Assembly (NCBI GenBank): GCA_963735065.1
Contig: CAVTJL010000004.1
Span: 1,054,001 to 1,118,000, forward strand
Origin: CAVTJL01 sp963735065
Lineage (GTDB): Bacteria; Pseudomonadota; Alphaproteobacteria; Geminicoccales; Geminicoccaceae
DNA length: 64,000 bases
Reading direction: 5' to 3'
Part shown: positions 31,997 to 40,236 of the stretch, piece by piece
Layout: every line of letters starts with the position of its first letter
Numbering within the stretch: the stretch's first letter is position 1
The notes under the pieces: generated by a model
What the model was told of the DNA's origin: nothing
Seen by the model: only the letters and a program-made list of their open reading frames with translations
The model's database searches: none
Translations under genes and position numbers: made by a program

Positions 31997-32681
31997 GTGC
32001 GTCTGCTCGCGCTCGACCCGTCGCCGACAGCAGCATCGGCCGCGGTCGTCGAGGACGGGCACGTGCTTTCCTGCCGGCGGACGGAGCCGGGCAGCCGCCT
32101 GGCGGATGGCCTCATCCCGGCCGTGCTGGCCGCGATCCAGAGCAGCGGGCGTCGAGTTCATCGACATCGACGCCATCGCCGTGCCGGTCGGACCGGGCGG
32201 GTTCAGCGCGGTGCGCGTCGGGGTGGCCGCGGCGCGGGGCCTGGCACTCGCGGCGGACCGCCCGGTTCTGGCCGTCGGCACGCTCGATGTCGTCGCCCAG
32301 GCGGCCGGGGCGGATGCCGCAGCACCCCTGGCTGTCGTCCTCGACGCTCACCGTGGTCAACTCTTCTGCAAGCTCTTCGAGGGCGATCTTTCGCCTGTCG
32401 GCGAGGTGATGTGCGAGAGCCCCGAAGAGGTGGCGCGTCTGCTGCCGGACAGCATCAGACGACTGGCCGGCGACGGCACGGGCATTCTCGCGCCCTACGT
32501 CTCCGAAGCACTCGCAAGATCAGACGCGCAACCCGATGCGGTGGCGGTCGCCGAGGTGGCGTTCAGACGCTTGGCGCTGGGCGATCTGCCACAACCCGGC
32601 CACACCCTGACACCCGTCTATCTCAGGGCGCCGGACGCCCGGCCTTCAGCCGGACGTCCGCTGGTGGGAGCGGCTGCCTGA
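31997..32681 (+). pseudogene. tsaB: tRNA threonylcarbamoyladenosine protein TsaB, broken by a frameshift
   Basis: TsaB works with TsaD and TsaE to make the t6A modification of ANN-decoding tRNAs, which is essential in many bacteria. The N-terminus (RLLALDPSPTAASAAVVEDG, then PGSRLADGLIPAVLAAIQ) starts at a GTG at 31997. The rest is in the next frame (GVEFIDIDAIAVPVGPGGFS, AVRVGVAAARGLALA, HRGQLFCKLFEG) and ends at 32681. One surplus base near 32146-32149 (AGCAGCGGGCG) explains the break. Since the gene is expected to be needed and the rest is well kept, a sequence error is the likelier cause. rimI follows after two bases. Confidence 0.8.
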
Positions 32682-32683
32682 CG

Positions 32684-33223
32684 ATGTTGAATCTCGCGCG
32701 ACCGAACGCGATCAGCATCAAGCTCGTCGGCCCCTTCGATCTCGGGCGGCTCTCGCGCCTGCACCGGAGCTGCTTCGACGAGGCGTGGAGCCGCTCGGAC
32801 CTCGCCCATCTCCTGGCCCTGCCCGGCGGCTTCGGCCTCGTGGCCCGCCTCTTCGACGGCGGCCTCGCCGGGCTCGACGCGATGCGCGGCGTCGGCTTCT
32901 CGCTTTGCCGCGTCATTCGCGAGGAGAGCGAGCTTCTTTCGATCGGCGTGGCACCCAGCTACCGGCAGCGCGGCGTCGGATCGAACCTGCTCGAGGCCAG
33001 CATGCGCCGCTGCCACGAATGGGGAGCCCGCGCCATGTTCCTCGAGGTCGCGATCGACAATGTATCGGCGCAGCATCTTTACGAAGAGCACGGCTTCGAT
33101 CGCGTCGGCACGCGACCCGACTACTATCAGCGGGCCAATGGCACACGGATCAGCGCCTACACCATGCGCTCCGATCTCGAGGCACGCTACGGGCCGACAC
33201 GAGGTCTTGGCGCCCCGGCCTGA
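32684..33223 (+). CDS. rimI: GNAT-family N-acetyltransferase, RimI-like
   Basis: A 179-residue GNAT enzyme; RimI acetylates the N-terminus of ribosomal protein S18 in E. coli. Acetyl-CoA binding is shown by ELLSIGVAPSYRQRGVGSNL (about residues 83-102, with the RxxGxG/A loop), and EVAIDNVSAQHLYEEHGFDR (about 120-139) is the NxxAxxLYxxxGF motif. It sits directly after tsaB, the usual partner of rimI, which supports the assignment. Substrate specificity is not proven, and other GNAT roles remain possible. Confidence 0.85.
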   Translation: MLNLARPNAISIKLVGPFDLGRLSRLHRSCFDEAWSRSDLAHLLALPGGFGLVARLFDGGLAGLDAMRGVGFSLCRVIREESELLSIGVAPSYRQRGVGSNLLEASMRRCHEWGARAMFLEVAIDNVSAQHLYEEHGFDRVGTRPDYYQRANGTRISAYTMRSDLEARYGPTRGLGAPA

Positions 33224-33245
33224 CGCGGGTCACCCGGGCTGCCTT

Positions 33246-33509
33246 TCAGCGCCCTCGCTTGCGGATCACCAACTCGAAGATCTCGCCGTCGCGTCGGTCC
33301 AGGCTCAGGATCTCGTGACCATGATCCCTTACTGCGCGCGGGACGTTGACGAGCGGCTCGCCTTCCCTGAGACGCACGGTCAGGATGGCGCCATCTGCCA
33401 TCTTCTCAAGTCGAACCTTGGTACGCACAAAGGTCATCGGGCAGACCTCGCTCGTGATGTCGAGCATCTCCATCCCGTCCGCCACGCTACTAGGCTCCTT
33501 CTTCGTCAT
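33246..33509 (-). CDS. TusA-like sulfurtransferase/SirA family protein
   Basis: An 87-residue protein of the TusA/YeeD/SirA fold. LDITSEVCPMTFVRTKVRLE (about residues 16-35) has the CPxP-like motif in the form CPM, with Cys23 as the likely sulfur carrier. GAILTVRLREGEPLVNVPRA and VIRKRGR complete the fold. TusA relays sulfur for tRNA thiolation, molybdenum cofactor or other uses; which one applies here is not known. It ends convergent to rimI and starts divergent to mucR. Confidence 0.85.
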   Translation of the reverse strand: MTKKEPSSVADGMEMLDITSEVCPMTFVRTKVRLEKMADGAILTVRLREGEPLVNVPRAVRDHGHEILSLDRRDGEIFELVIRKRGR

Positions 33510-33534
33510 CGACCCACAAAGCTCTTGCTATCTT

Positions 33535-33575
33535 CGCGCGCTTAAATATGGTGCGCGCATGCCTGCCGGTATACT
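33535..33575. promoter_or_regulatory. Candidate promoter/operator between tusA-like gene and mucR
   Basis: In the 91-base divergent gap, two GCGCGC half-sites (ending 33541 and at 33553-33558) enclose the AT-rich stretch TTAAATATGGT. A good -10-like TATACT lies at 33570-33575, 25 bases before the mucR start. MucR proteins often bind their own AT-containing promoters, so autoregulation is plausible but is inference. Confidence 0.35.
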
Positions 33576-33600
33576 AGCCGCCAAAGGATCAACCCCAAGT

Positions 33601-34029
33601 ATGACGGAAAATGTAGGTCAGAACGAGCTGCTCTCGCTGACAACCGAGATTGTGTCCTCACACGTCTCGAACAACACTGTCGCGGTAGGCGATCTGCCGC
33701 AGCTGATCAGGCTCGTCTTCACCAGCTTGGCCGTGCAGGGCCAGGAGGAGCAGAAGGAGCAGCCTGAGAAGCCCACACCGGCAGTGCCGATCAAGAAGTC
33801 GGTGATGCCGGAATACATCGTCTGCCTTGAGGACGGCAAGAAGCTCAAGATGCTCAAGCGTCACCTCAAGACGCGATACAACATGACGCCCGAGGAATAT
33901 CGCAAGCGCTGGGGTCTCCCGGACGACTACCCGATGGTGGCGCCAGCCTATGCCGAGCAGCGCTCGAGCCTGGCCAAGAAGATCGGGCTCGGGACGAAGC
34001 CTCGCGCACGCGGCCGCCGCGCCGGTTGA
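33601..34029 (+). CDS. mucR: MucR/Ros-family transcriptional regulator with incomplete zinc site
   Basis: A 142-residue regulator of the MucR/Ros family, which controls surface polysaccharide, cell cycle and virulence or symbiosis genes in alphaproteobacteria. The N-terminal oligomerisation part (LLSLTTEIVSSHVSNNTVAV) is followed by PEYIVCLEDGKKLKMLKRHL (residues 70-89) and then KTRYNMTPEEYRKRWGLPDD and YPMVAPAYAEQRSSLAKKIG. In Ros the zinc ligands are Cys, Cys, His, His. Here the positions hold Cys75, Asp78, His88 and Arg92, so the fourth ligand is lost. The ATG at 33601 gives the usual N-terminus. A strong hairpin follows the gene. Confidence 0.93.
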   Translation: MTENVGQNELLSLTTEIVSSHVSNNTVAVGDLPQLIRLVFTSLAVQGQEEQKEQPEKPTPAVPIKKSVMPEYIVCLEDGKKLKMLKRHLKTRYNMTPEEYRKRWGLPDDYPMVAPAYAEQRSSLAKKIGLGTKPRARGRRAG

Positions 34030-34040
34030 GCCCGCGGGTG

Positions 34041-34086
34041 ATCGACGGGACGGGCGTCGCGTCGCCGCGACAGCCATCCCGTCGAT
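34041..34086 (+). terminator. Long hairpin after mucR
   Basis: The outer arms ATCGACGGGA (34041-34050) and TCCCGTCGAT (34077-34086) pair perfectly. An inner hairpin GTCGCG-TCGC-CGCGAC lies within. It starts 12 bases after the mucR stop. A weak T-containing stretch (TGCCATTTGATC) follows, so termination is likely though not a classic T-run. Confidence 0.6.
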
Positions 34087-34243
34087 TGCCATTTGATCGT
34101 CCCGGCTGCATAGTGACCTGGATATCCGGGCATTGTCGCGGTATCATCATGATGCCGTGATAGCTGTGTTTGTGGCGGTCGGGTTGAAGGGACGCCGGAT
34201 GCGCTTATCTGTTGGTCGTCCATCGAGCGAGACGCTCTAGAGC

Positions 34244-35605
34244 GTGTCCAGAACCGTCTGCATCAAGACCTTCGGCTGCCAGATGAACGTGTACGACTCC
34301 GACCGGATGGCGGAGGCTCTGTCCGTTCACGGCTATCGTCGTGTCGACACGCCGGACAAGGCGGACCTCGTCCTCCTCAACACCTGTCACATTCGTGAGA
34401 AGGCGGCCGAGAAGGTCTATTCCGAGCTCGGCAGGCTGCGAAGGCTGCGTGACGAGCGTCGGCGCGAGGGTGCCGACATGCTCCTCGGTGTTGCCGGCTG
34501 TGTTGCGCAGGCAGAAGGCGATGCGATGCTCGCCCGCGCCCCTTTCCTCGACATCGTCATAGGCCCGCAGGCGTACCATCGTCTGCCTGAGCTTTTGGCA
34601 CGTCGGGAGCGGCAGGCAGGCGGCCAGATCGACACCGCATTCCCGACAGAGAGCAAGTTCGACGAGCTGCCGCGCCGCGTGCATGCAGGCCGACCTACTG
34701 CCTTCCTCACGGTGCAGGAAGGTTGCGACAAGTTCTGCAGCTTCTGCGTCGTGCCCTACACGCGTGGCGCCGAGGCGAGCCGGCCGGCAAGCGCCATCCT
34801 CGACGAGGCACGTGACCTGATCGCGGCAGGCGCCCGCGAGATCACGCTGCTCGGTCAGAACGTCAATGCCTACCATGGCGAAGGGCCTGACGGCCGCCCC
34901 TGGAGCCTTGCCCGGCTGATCCGGACGATGGCGACGCTTCCTGGGATGGAGCGCCTCCGCTACACGACGTCGCATCCCAGCGACATGAGCGAGGAGCTGA
35001 TAAGGGCGCATGGCGAGATCCCATGCCTGATGCCCTTCCTCCACTTGCCGATACAGTCCGGCTCCGACGACGTCCTGCAGGCGATGAACCGCCGATATGG
35101 GGTCGAGGACTATCGTCGACTTGTCGAGCGGCTGAGGGCGGCGCGGCCCGATATCGCGCTTTCCTCCGACTTCATCGTGGGCTTCCCCGGCGAGACGGAT
35201 GCCGCGTTCGAGGCGACGCTGTCGTTGGTGCGCGAGGTCCGGTTCGCTCAGGCCTTCTCCTTCAAGTATAGCGCCCGTCCCGGCACGCCGGCCGCGGGCA
35301 TGCGCAAGCAGGTGGCGGAGGCCGTGAAGGCCGAGCGCCTGCAGAAGCTGCAGGCGCTGCTCGAGGCCCAGGCCCAGTCGTTCAATGCGGAGATGGTCGG
35401 CCGAACGCTCATGGTGCTTATCGAAGGGGACGGGCGTCACCCGGGCCAGCGCGTGGGCCGCTCGCCCTATCTCCAGCCTGTCCATGTCATGGGCTCCGCG
35501 CTCGCCGTCGGCGAGCTGGTGCCGGTCCGGATCACCACCTTCCATCCGCACAGCCTCTCCGGCGAGATCGCCCGAGAGCTCGAGCCAGGGGGGATTGCAG
35601 CCTGA
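34244..35605 (+). CDS. miaB: tRNA-2-methylthio-N6-dimethylallyladenosine synthase
   Basis: MiaB is a radical-SAM methylthiotransferase that turns i6A37 into ms2i6A37 in tRNAs reading UNN codons. The 453-residue protein has three domains. The N-terminal UPF0004 domain holds three cluster cysteines (FGCQMNVYDSD, LNTCHIREKA, GVAGCVAQAEG). The radical-SAM domain has GCDKFCSFCVVPYTRGAE (about residues 162-179; CxxxCxxC) and LHLPIQSGSDDVLQAMNRRY. A TRAM RNA-binding domain closes it (GRTLMVLIEGDG). The start is a GTG at 34244 giving SRTVCIKTFGCQMN. It heads the long block with phoH, ybeY, corC and lnt. Confidence 0.97.
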   Translation: MSRTVCIKTFGCQMNVYDSDRMAEALSVHGYRRVDTPDKADLVLLNTCHIREKAAEKVYSELGRLRRLRDERRREGADMLLGVAGCVAQAEGDAMLARAPFLDIVIGPQAYHRLPELLARRERQAGGQIDTAFPTESKFDELPRRVHAGRPTAFLTVQEGCDKFCSFCVVPYTRGAEASRPASAILDEARDLIAAGAREITLLGQNVNAYHGEGPDGRPWSLARLIRTMATLPGMERLRYTTSHPSDMSEELIRAHGEIPCLMPFLHLPIQSGSDDVLQAMNRRYGVEDYRRLVERLRAARPDIALSSDFIVGFPGETDAAFEATLSLVREVRFAQAFSFKYSARPGTPAAGMRKQVAEAVKAERLQKLQALLEAQAQSFNAEMVGRTLMVLIEGDGRHPGQRVGRSPYLQPVHVMGSALAVGELVPVRITTFHPHSLSGEIARELEPGGIAA

Positions 35606-35649
35606 GACCCATCGCGCCGCTAGCAGACTTCCACGGTGCAAGTCACCGC

Positions 35650-36588
35650 GTGAGCTTCGACGACAATGCCGCCTGCGCGCTGCTGTTCGGCCAGCACCAT
35701 CTGAACCTGGCGCGTATCGAGCAGAAGCTCCCGGTCAGCATCGTGACGCGCGGTAACGAGGTGTTCATCCAAGGAGAGAGCGAGAGCGACGTCCAGGCTG
35801 CGGCGACAGTTCTCCAGGAGCTGTACGGCAGGCTGCGTCGTGGCGTCGCGGTCGATCGGGACGAGGTCGACGCCGCCGTTCGCATGCTCTCTCGCGGCGA
35901 GGGAGCAGGGCGGACCGATCACGGCCAGGTCCGGACCGAGCGACGCATGGTCTCGCCGCGCTCGCCCAATCAGGCGGCCTATATCCGGGCGCTCGAGAAC
36001 TTCGAGCTGGTCTTCGCGCTCGGCCCCGCCGGGACGGGCAAGACCTATCTGGCCGTGGCGGTGGCCGTTGCGTTCCTCAAGCAGCGCCGGGTCGAGCGGC
36101 TGATCCTGTCGCGGCCCGCCGTCGAGGCCGGCGAGCGGCTGGGCTTCCTGCCCGGAGATCTCAAGGAGAAGGTCGACCCCTACCTGCGGCCCCTCTACGA
36201 TGCGCTTCAGGACATGCTGCCGGACGGCAAGCTGCAGAGCCGGATCGAGACGGGCCAGATCGAGATCGCACCTCTCGCCTACATGCGCGGCCGGACCCTA
36301 TCCAAGGCCTTCGTGATCCTTGACGAGGCGCAGAACACGACCCCGGCGCAGATGAAGATGTTCTTGACGCGCCTTGGCGAGGGCTCGCGGATGGTGGTCA
36401 CGGGCGATCCGACGCAGACGGATCTGCCACCGGGCTCGCCGTCGGGCCTCGTTGACGCCTGCGGCAAGCTCAAGGAGGTCTCCGACATCGCGATGGTCCA
36501 TTTCGACCGCAGCGACATTGTCCGCCATCCGCTCGTGACGGAGATCATCGAGGCGTACGATCGCGTCGCTGCGAGCGGCCAACAGTAG
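35650..36588 (+). CDS. PhoH-family ATPase
   Basis: A 312-residue PhoH-like protein (YbeZ type). An N-terminal KH-like part (NLARIEQKLPVSIVTRGNEV) precedes the ATPase. Walker A is FALGPAGTGKTYLAVAVAVA (about residues 122-141) and Walker B is KAFVILDEAQNTTPAQMKMF (about 220-239), with VVTGDPTQTDLPPG as sensor. YbeZ is genetically linked to YbeY and RNA metabolism; the gene sits right before ybeY, as in many bacteria. The start is a GTG at 35650, 44 bases after miaB. Confidence 0.93.
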   Translation: MSFDDNAACALLFGQHHLNLARIEQKLPVSIVTRGNEVFIQGESESDVQAAATVLQELYGRLRRGVAVDRDEVDAAVRMLSRGEGAGRTDHGQVRTERRMVSPRSPNQAAYIRALENFELVFALGPAGTGKTYLAVAVAVAFLKQRRVERLILSRPAVEAGERLGFLPGDLKEKVDPYLRPLYDALQDMLPDGKLQSRIETGQIEIAPLAYMRGRTLSKAFVILDEAQNTTPAQMKMFLTRLGEGSRMVVTGDPTQTDLPPGSPSGLVDACGKLKEVSDIAMVHFDRSDIVRHPLVTEIIEAYDRVAASGQQ

Positions 36589-36631
36589 AAAGGGGCATTC
36601 AGGCGTCCCCGCTGGACGCCGTCCTTTGACA

Positions 36632-37138
36632 ATGGACAGTGACAGTAGTTGCTCTATCGAGGTGACGATCGCGGCTCCAGGCTGGACCGCGCTCGTCACC
36701 GACCCCGATGTCCTGTGCCGTGCCGCAGCGAAGGCTGCTCTCGATCACGCCGGAATATTCCGGAACCATGTGCCCGAGATCGGCATTCTTCTGGCGGATG
36801 ACGCCGAGATCCGCGAGCTCAACCGAGTCTGGCGGCACCAGGACAAGCCCACCAACGTGCTCTCGTTTCCCTCGGGCATCCCGCCGACCGGCGTGCCCGC
36901 GGGAACGCCCCTGCCGCTCGGCGACGTTGCCCTCGCTCTGGAGACGGTGCGAGCCGAGGCGATGGCCGAACGTAAGCCACCCGCCGATCATCTTGCGCAT
37001 CTCGTTGTTCACGGCGTGCTCCATCTTCTCGGCCATGACCATGAGACGGTGCCCGAGGCGGATCTGATGGAGTCCCTGGAGAGCACGATCCTGGCCACGA
37101 TCGGTGTCCCCGATCCCTGGGCCGACGAGGCGGCATGA
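36632..37138 (+). CDS. ybeY: Endoribonuclease YbeY
   Basis: YbeY is a zinc-dependent endoribonuclease for rRNA maturation (notably 16S 3' end) and ribosome quality control. The 168-residue protein carries the metal motif HLVVHGVLHLLGHDHE (residues about 126-141; HxxxHxxxxxH) and DKPTNVLSFPSG (about 72-83), both family marks. The ATG at 36632 is preferred over a TTG at 36626. The stop overlaps the start of the next gene by four bases (ATGA). Confidence 0.96.
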   Translation: MDSDSSCSIEVTIAAPGWTALVTDPDVLCRAAAKAALDHAGIFRNHVPEIGILLADDAEIRELNRVWRHQDKPTNVLSFPSGIPPTGVPAGTPLPLGDVALALETVRAEAMAERKPPADHLAHLVVHGVLHLLGHDHETVPEADLMESLESTILATIGVPDPWADEAA

Positions 37139-38055
37139 AGCAGATCGCCAAACGCGAGGCCGAGACGGGCTCGCTCCTGGATGGCCTGCTGCGTCGGCTG
37201 CGCGAGCTTGCAGGCCGCGGCGAGCCGGAGGGCTCGCTGCAGGACACGCTGGAGGATCTGATCGAGGAGGCGGAGGAGGAGAGCCAGCTCGCCTTCACCG
37301 ACGAGCAGCGGGCGCTGCTCTTGAACGCGCTCTCCTTCGGCGAGCTTCGCGTCGGGGACATCATGGTGCCGCGGGCGGACATCAAGGCCATTCCGGCAAC
37401 CGCGGACATCGGCGAGGTGGTGAGAGCGATGCGCGAGGCAAGTCACTCTCAGCTTCTCGTCTACCGCGAGAACCTCGACGACGTCTCGGGCATCATCCAC
37501 GTCAAGGACCTTCTCCCGTTCTGGGGCGACGGAGCCGCCTTCGCGCTCGCCGAGGTCGTCCGGCCGGTGCTCGTCGTCCCGCCCTCGATGCGGGTCATCG
37601 ATCTCCTCATGGAGATGCGGGACAAGCGCATGAACGTCGCCATCGTCGTCGACGAGTTCGGCGGCACGGACGGGCTGGCCACGATGGCGGACCTGGTCGA
37701 GGAGATCGTGGGCGAGCTGGGGGAGGAGCAGAACCGGCTTCTCGGCACGCAGCTGACCACACGGCCGGACGGCGCCATCGACGCGGATGCGCGGGTCGAT
37801 CTGGAGGAGCTGGAAAAGCGCCTCGGCGTCCGCCTCCTCGCCGACGACGAGCGCGACGAGGCCGACACCCTGGCGGGCCTGATCTTCGCCCTCGTCGATC
37901 GCATCCCCCAGAAGGGCGAGGTCGTCGAGCATCCGAGCGGCGTGTCGCTCGAGATCCTCGACGCGGATCCGCGGCGGATCAAACGCGTGCGCATCCATCT
38001 TCGGAAGAAGCCGGATCAGGCCTCCTCCCCCGGGCGCGGCCATAGCCCGAAGTGA
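37135..38055 (+). CDS. corC: CorC/HlyC-type CBS-domain protein
   Basis: A 306-residue soluble protein with two CBS domains (about residues 80-200; VGDIMVPRADIKAIPATADI starts the first and DLLMEMRDKRMNVAIVVDEF lies in the second) and a C-terminal CorC_HlyC domain (DARVDLEELEKRLGVRL, DTLAGLIFALVDRIPQKGEV). It lacks the membrane DUF21 part of larger family members. CorC has been linked to magnesium and cobalt efflux, but in this ybeY-corC-lnt context the role is less certain. It overlaps ybeY and lnt by four bases each. Confidence 0.92.
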   Translation: MKQIAKREAETGSLLDGLLRRLRELAGRGEPEGSLQDTLEDLIEEAEEESQLAFTDEQRALLLNALSFGELRVGDIMVPRADIKAIPATADIGEVVRAMREASHSQLLVYRENLDDVSGIIHVKDLLPFWGDGAAFALAEVVRPVLVVPPSMRVIDLLMEMRDKRMNVAIVVDEFGGTDGLATMADLVEEIVGELGEEQNRLLGTQLTTRPDGAIDADARVDLEELEKRLGVRLLADDERDEADTLAGLIFALVDRIPQKGEVVEHPSGVSLEILDADPRRIKRVRIHLRKKPDQASSPGRGHSPK

Positions 38056-39620
38056 GCGACCGCACGACCCTGGTGCAGCGACCGGGGCTGGGGGCGCGCC
38101 TGCTTCGTCGGCCCAACATCACGGCGCTGGGCCTCGGCGTCGTGGCCGTGGCGGCCCTGCCGCCGCTCGATGCCCTGCCCGCCCTGCTTGCGATGGCGGG
38201 CCTCCTGGCGCTCCTCCACGATGCGCCCGGCCCGTGGGCGGCTTTCAGGCGTGCCTGGTGCTTCGGCCTCGGCTGGTTCCTGGCCGGCCTCTACTGGATC
38301 GGCATCGCCTTCTTCACGGACGCCGAGCGGTTCGGCGCGCTCGCCGTGCCTGCCATCCTCCTCCTCTGTGGCGGGCTCGCCCTCTTTCCCGCGGCCGCAG
38401 CGCTCGTTCTGCGACTACGGCGCTGGCGATCCGTCGAGGCGATGGCGTGCGCCTGGGCGCTCCTTTGGATGCTGGCCGAGGCGTTGCGCGGCACCTATGG
38501 CCTCCGCTTCCCCTGGAATCCCATCAGCATCGTCTGGTCGGTCAGCCCGCCAACCATGCAGCCGCTCGCCTGGATCGGGACCTACGGCTACGGCCTCGTG
38601 ACCGTGCTGCTGGCCTCGCTCCCCGCGACGCTCCTCCTCATGAAGGGGCGGCGGCGCTGGCGTGGCCCGGCGCTGGCGGCCGCCGGGACCGTGCTTCTCG
38701 TGGCCCTGGGCGGGCTCAGGCTGGCCCTGGTGGTGCCGCCCGCCGACACCGGCATTCGGCTTCGTCTGGTGCAGGCCGATATTCCCCAGGATCTCAAGTG
38801 GGACGCCGGCAAGGAGGCCCTGTGGCTGCGACGGCACGTCGAGCTCTCCGAGCGGCCCGCCACGGCGCCGCCCGATCTCGTGATCTGGCCCGAGAGCGCC
38901 GTGCCCTATCCGCTCGAGCAGGAGCCCATCGTTCGCGAGTTCATCGCGAAGGCGGCACCGGCCGGCGGCTATCTGCTCACGGGCGGCGACCGCTATGACC
39001 TCGATGCCAAGCCTCCGACCGCCAACGACAGCATCTTCGCCCTCGACCGCAAGGGCGACATTCTCGCCAGATACGACAAGGTCGAGCTTGTGCCGTTCGG
39101 CGAGTACCTGCCGTTCCGGAGCATCCTGGAGCATCTCGGGCTGAAGAAGCTGACCGCCGGCACGATCGATTTCGTGCCCGGTCCGGGGCGGCGCACGATC
39201 CGCCTGCCCGGTGTCCCGTCCTTCAGCCCGCTCGTCTGCTACGAGGCGATCTTTCCGGGCTGGGCGGTCGAGCCCGGGACGCATCCGGACTGGATCCTCA
39301 ACGTCACCAACGACGCCTGGTTCGGCCGCAGCTCCGGCCCCTATCAGCATCTGGCGATGGCCAGGATGCGGTCGGTCGAGGATGGCCTGCCGTTGGTGCG
39401 CGCCGCCAACAACGGCGTCTCCGTGGTGACCGATGCCATGGGCCGGGTTCGCGCTCGCCTCGGGCTCGATCAGATGGGGGTGCTGGACGCCGTGCTTCCG
39501 GCAGCCCTGCCCGAAAGCACGCTCTATGCCCGGCATGGCTGGCTCACCGTGGGCCTTGTCGTGCTCTGCCTCGCCTTGGCTGGCATCTTGCTCGAGGGTC
39601 GTGCTAGAGGCCGGCCATGA
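38052..39620 (+). CDS. lnt: Apolipoprotein N-acyltransferase
   Basis: Lnt adds the third acyl chain to the N-terminal cysteine of lipoproteins in the inner membrane. The 522-residue protein has about seven transmembrane segments in the first 220 residues and a last one at the C-terminus (LTVGLVVLCLALAGILLEG). Between them is the nitrilase-like domain with the catalytic Glu in LVIWPESAVPYP, Lys in YDKVELVPFGEYLPFR and Cys in FSPLVCYEAIFPG. It overlaps corC by four bases. Confidence 0.96.
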   Translation: MSDRTTLVQRPGLGARLLRRPNITALGLGVVAVAALPPLDALPALLAMAGLLALLHDAPGPWAAFRRAWCFGLGWFLAGLYWIGIAFFTDAERFGALAVPAILLLCGGLALFPAAAALVLRLRRWRSVEAMACAWALLWMLAEALRGTYGLRFPWNPISIVWSVSPPTMQPLAWIGTYGYGLVTVLLASLPATLLLMKGRRRWRGPALAAAGTVLLVALGGLRLALVVPPADTGIRLRLVQADIPQDLKWDAGKEALWLRRHVELSERPATAPPDLVIWPESAVPYPLEQEPIVREFIAKAAPAGGYLLTGGDRYDLDAKPPTANDSIFALDRKGDILARYDKVELVPFGEYLPFRSILEHLGLKKLTAGTIDFVPGPGRRTIRLPGVPSFSPLVCYEAIFPGWAVEPGTHPDWILNVTNDAWFGRSSGPYQHLAMARMRSVEDGLPLVRAANNGVSVVTDAMGRVRARLGLDQMGVLDAVLPAALPESTLYARHGWLTVGLVVLCLALAGILLEGRARGRP

Positions 39621-39672
39621 GCGCACCAGAGCACGCCATCCGTCGGTGTCCTGCGCATGCGGGTCATCCCCG

Positions 39673-40143
39673 ATGACAGAGCGCCCGAACCCGGTCGATG
39701 TGCATGTGGGCCAGCGGCTGCGGCTGCGTCGCTCGCTCATGGGCATGAGCCAGGAGCGCCTGGGCGAGCTGCTCGGCCTGACCTTCCAGCAGATCCAGAA
39801 GTACGAGCGGGGCGCCAACCGCATCGGATCGAGCCGGCTCTACGCGATCAGCCGCGCGCTGGAGGTCCCCGTCGCGTGGTTCTTCGAGGAGATGGACGGG
39901 GCGACGCGCGGTGCCGGCATCGCTCATGGCCCGGGCCTCGCGGAACCGCCCGCGGACTTCATCATGGACGGTGATCCGGCGGCCGCCGAGCCGCCCCTCA
40001 TCGATCGGCGCGAGACCCTCGAGCTCGTCCGCGCGTTCAACAGGATCGAGAACCCCTCGGTCCGCCGCCGCATCTTCGAGCTCACCAAGGCCATCGCCGC
40101 CCTCGGCGACCCTGGCGTGCCGCCGGACGAGGGGACTTCTTGA
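39673..40143 (+). CDS. XRE-family helix-turn-helix regulator
   Basis: A 156-residue regulator. The Cro/CI-type HTH covers about residues 8-65: VGQRLRLRRSLMGMSQERLG, then ELLGLTFQQIQKYERGANRI and SSRLYAISRALEVPVAWFFE. A C-terminal part (ETLELVRAFNRIENPSVRRR) may mediate contact with a partner. An HTH gene of this type lies just before metK in many alphaproteobacteria, so a link to methionine/SAM genes is possible but not shown. The ATG at 39673 is chosen because the domain begins directly after it. Confidence 0.9.
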   Translation: MTERPNPVDVHVGQRLRLRRSLMGMSQERLGELLGLTFQQIQKYERGANRIGSSRLYAISRALEVPVAWFFEEMDGATRGAGIAHGPGLAEPPADFIMDGDPAAAEPPLIDRRETLELVRAFNRIENPSVRRRIFELTKAIAALGDPGVPPDEGTS

Positions 40144-40236
40144 CCACCAAGCCTAAAATCGTCTTAAAGGTGGCGCCTTGCGCCTGCGATTGATCCCGGC
40201 GCACGGGCTCATGCGTGGTGGGGAGAAATAGCGCCG
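40144..40236 (+). promoter_or_regulatory. metK leader with small hairpin
   Basis: The 93-base leader of metK contains an AT-richer start (CCTAAAATCGTCTTAAAGG), a short GC hairpin (GGCGC-CTT-GCGCC at 40172-40184) and a purine-rich ribosome site (GGTGGGGAGAAA). I compared it by eye with the SAM-II and SAM/SAH riboswitch patterns and saw no convincing match. It may hold only the promoter. Confidence 0.3.
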
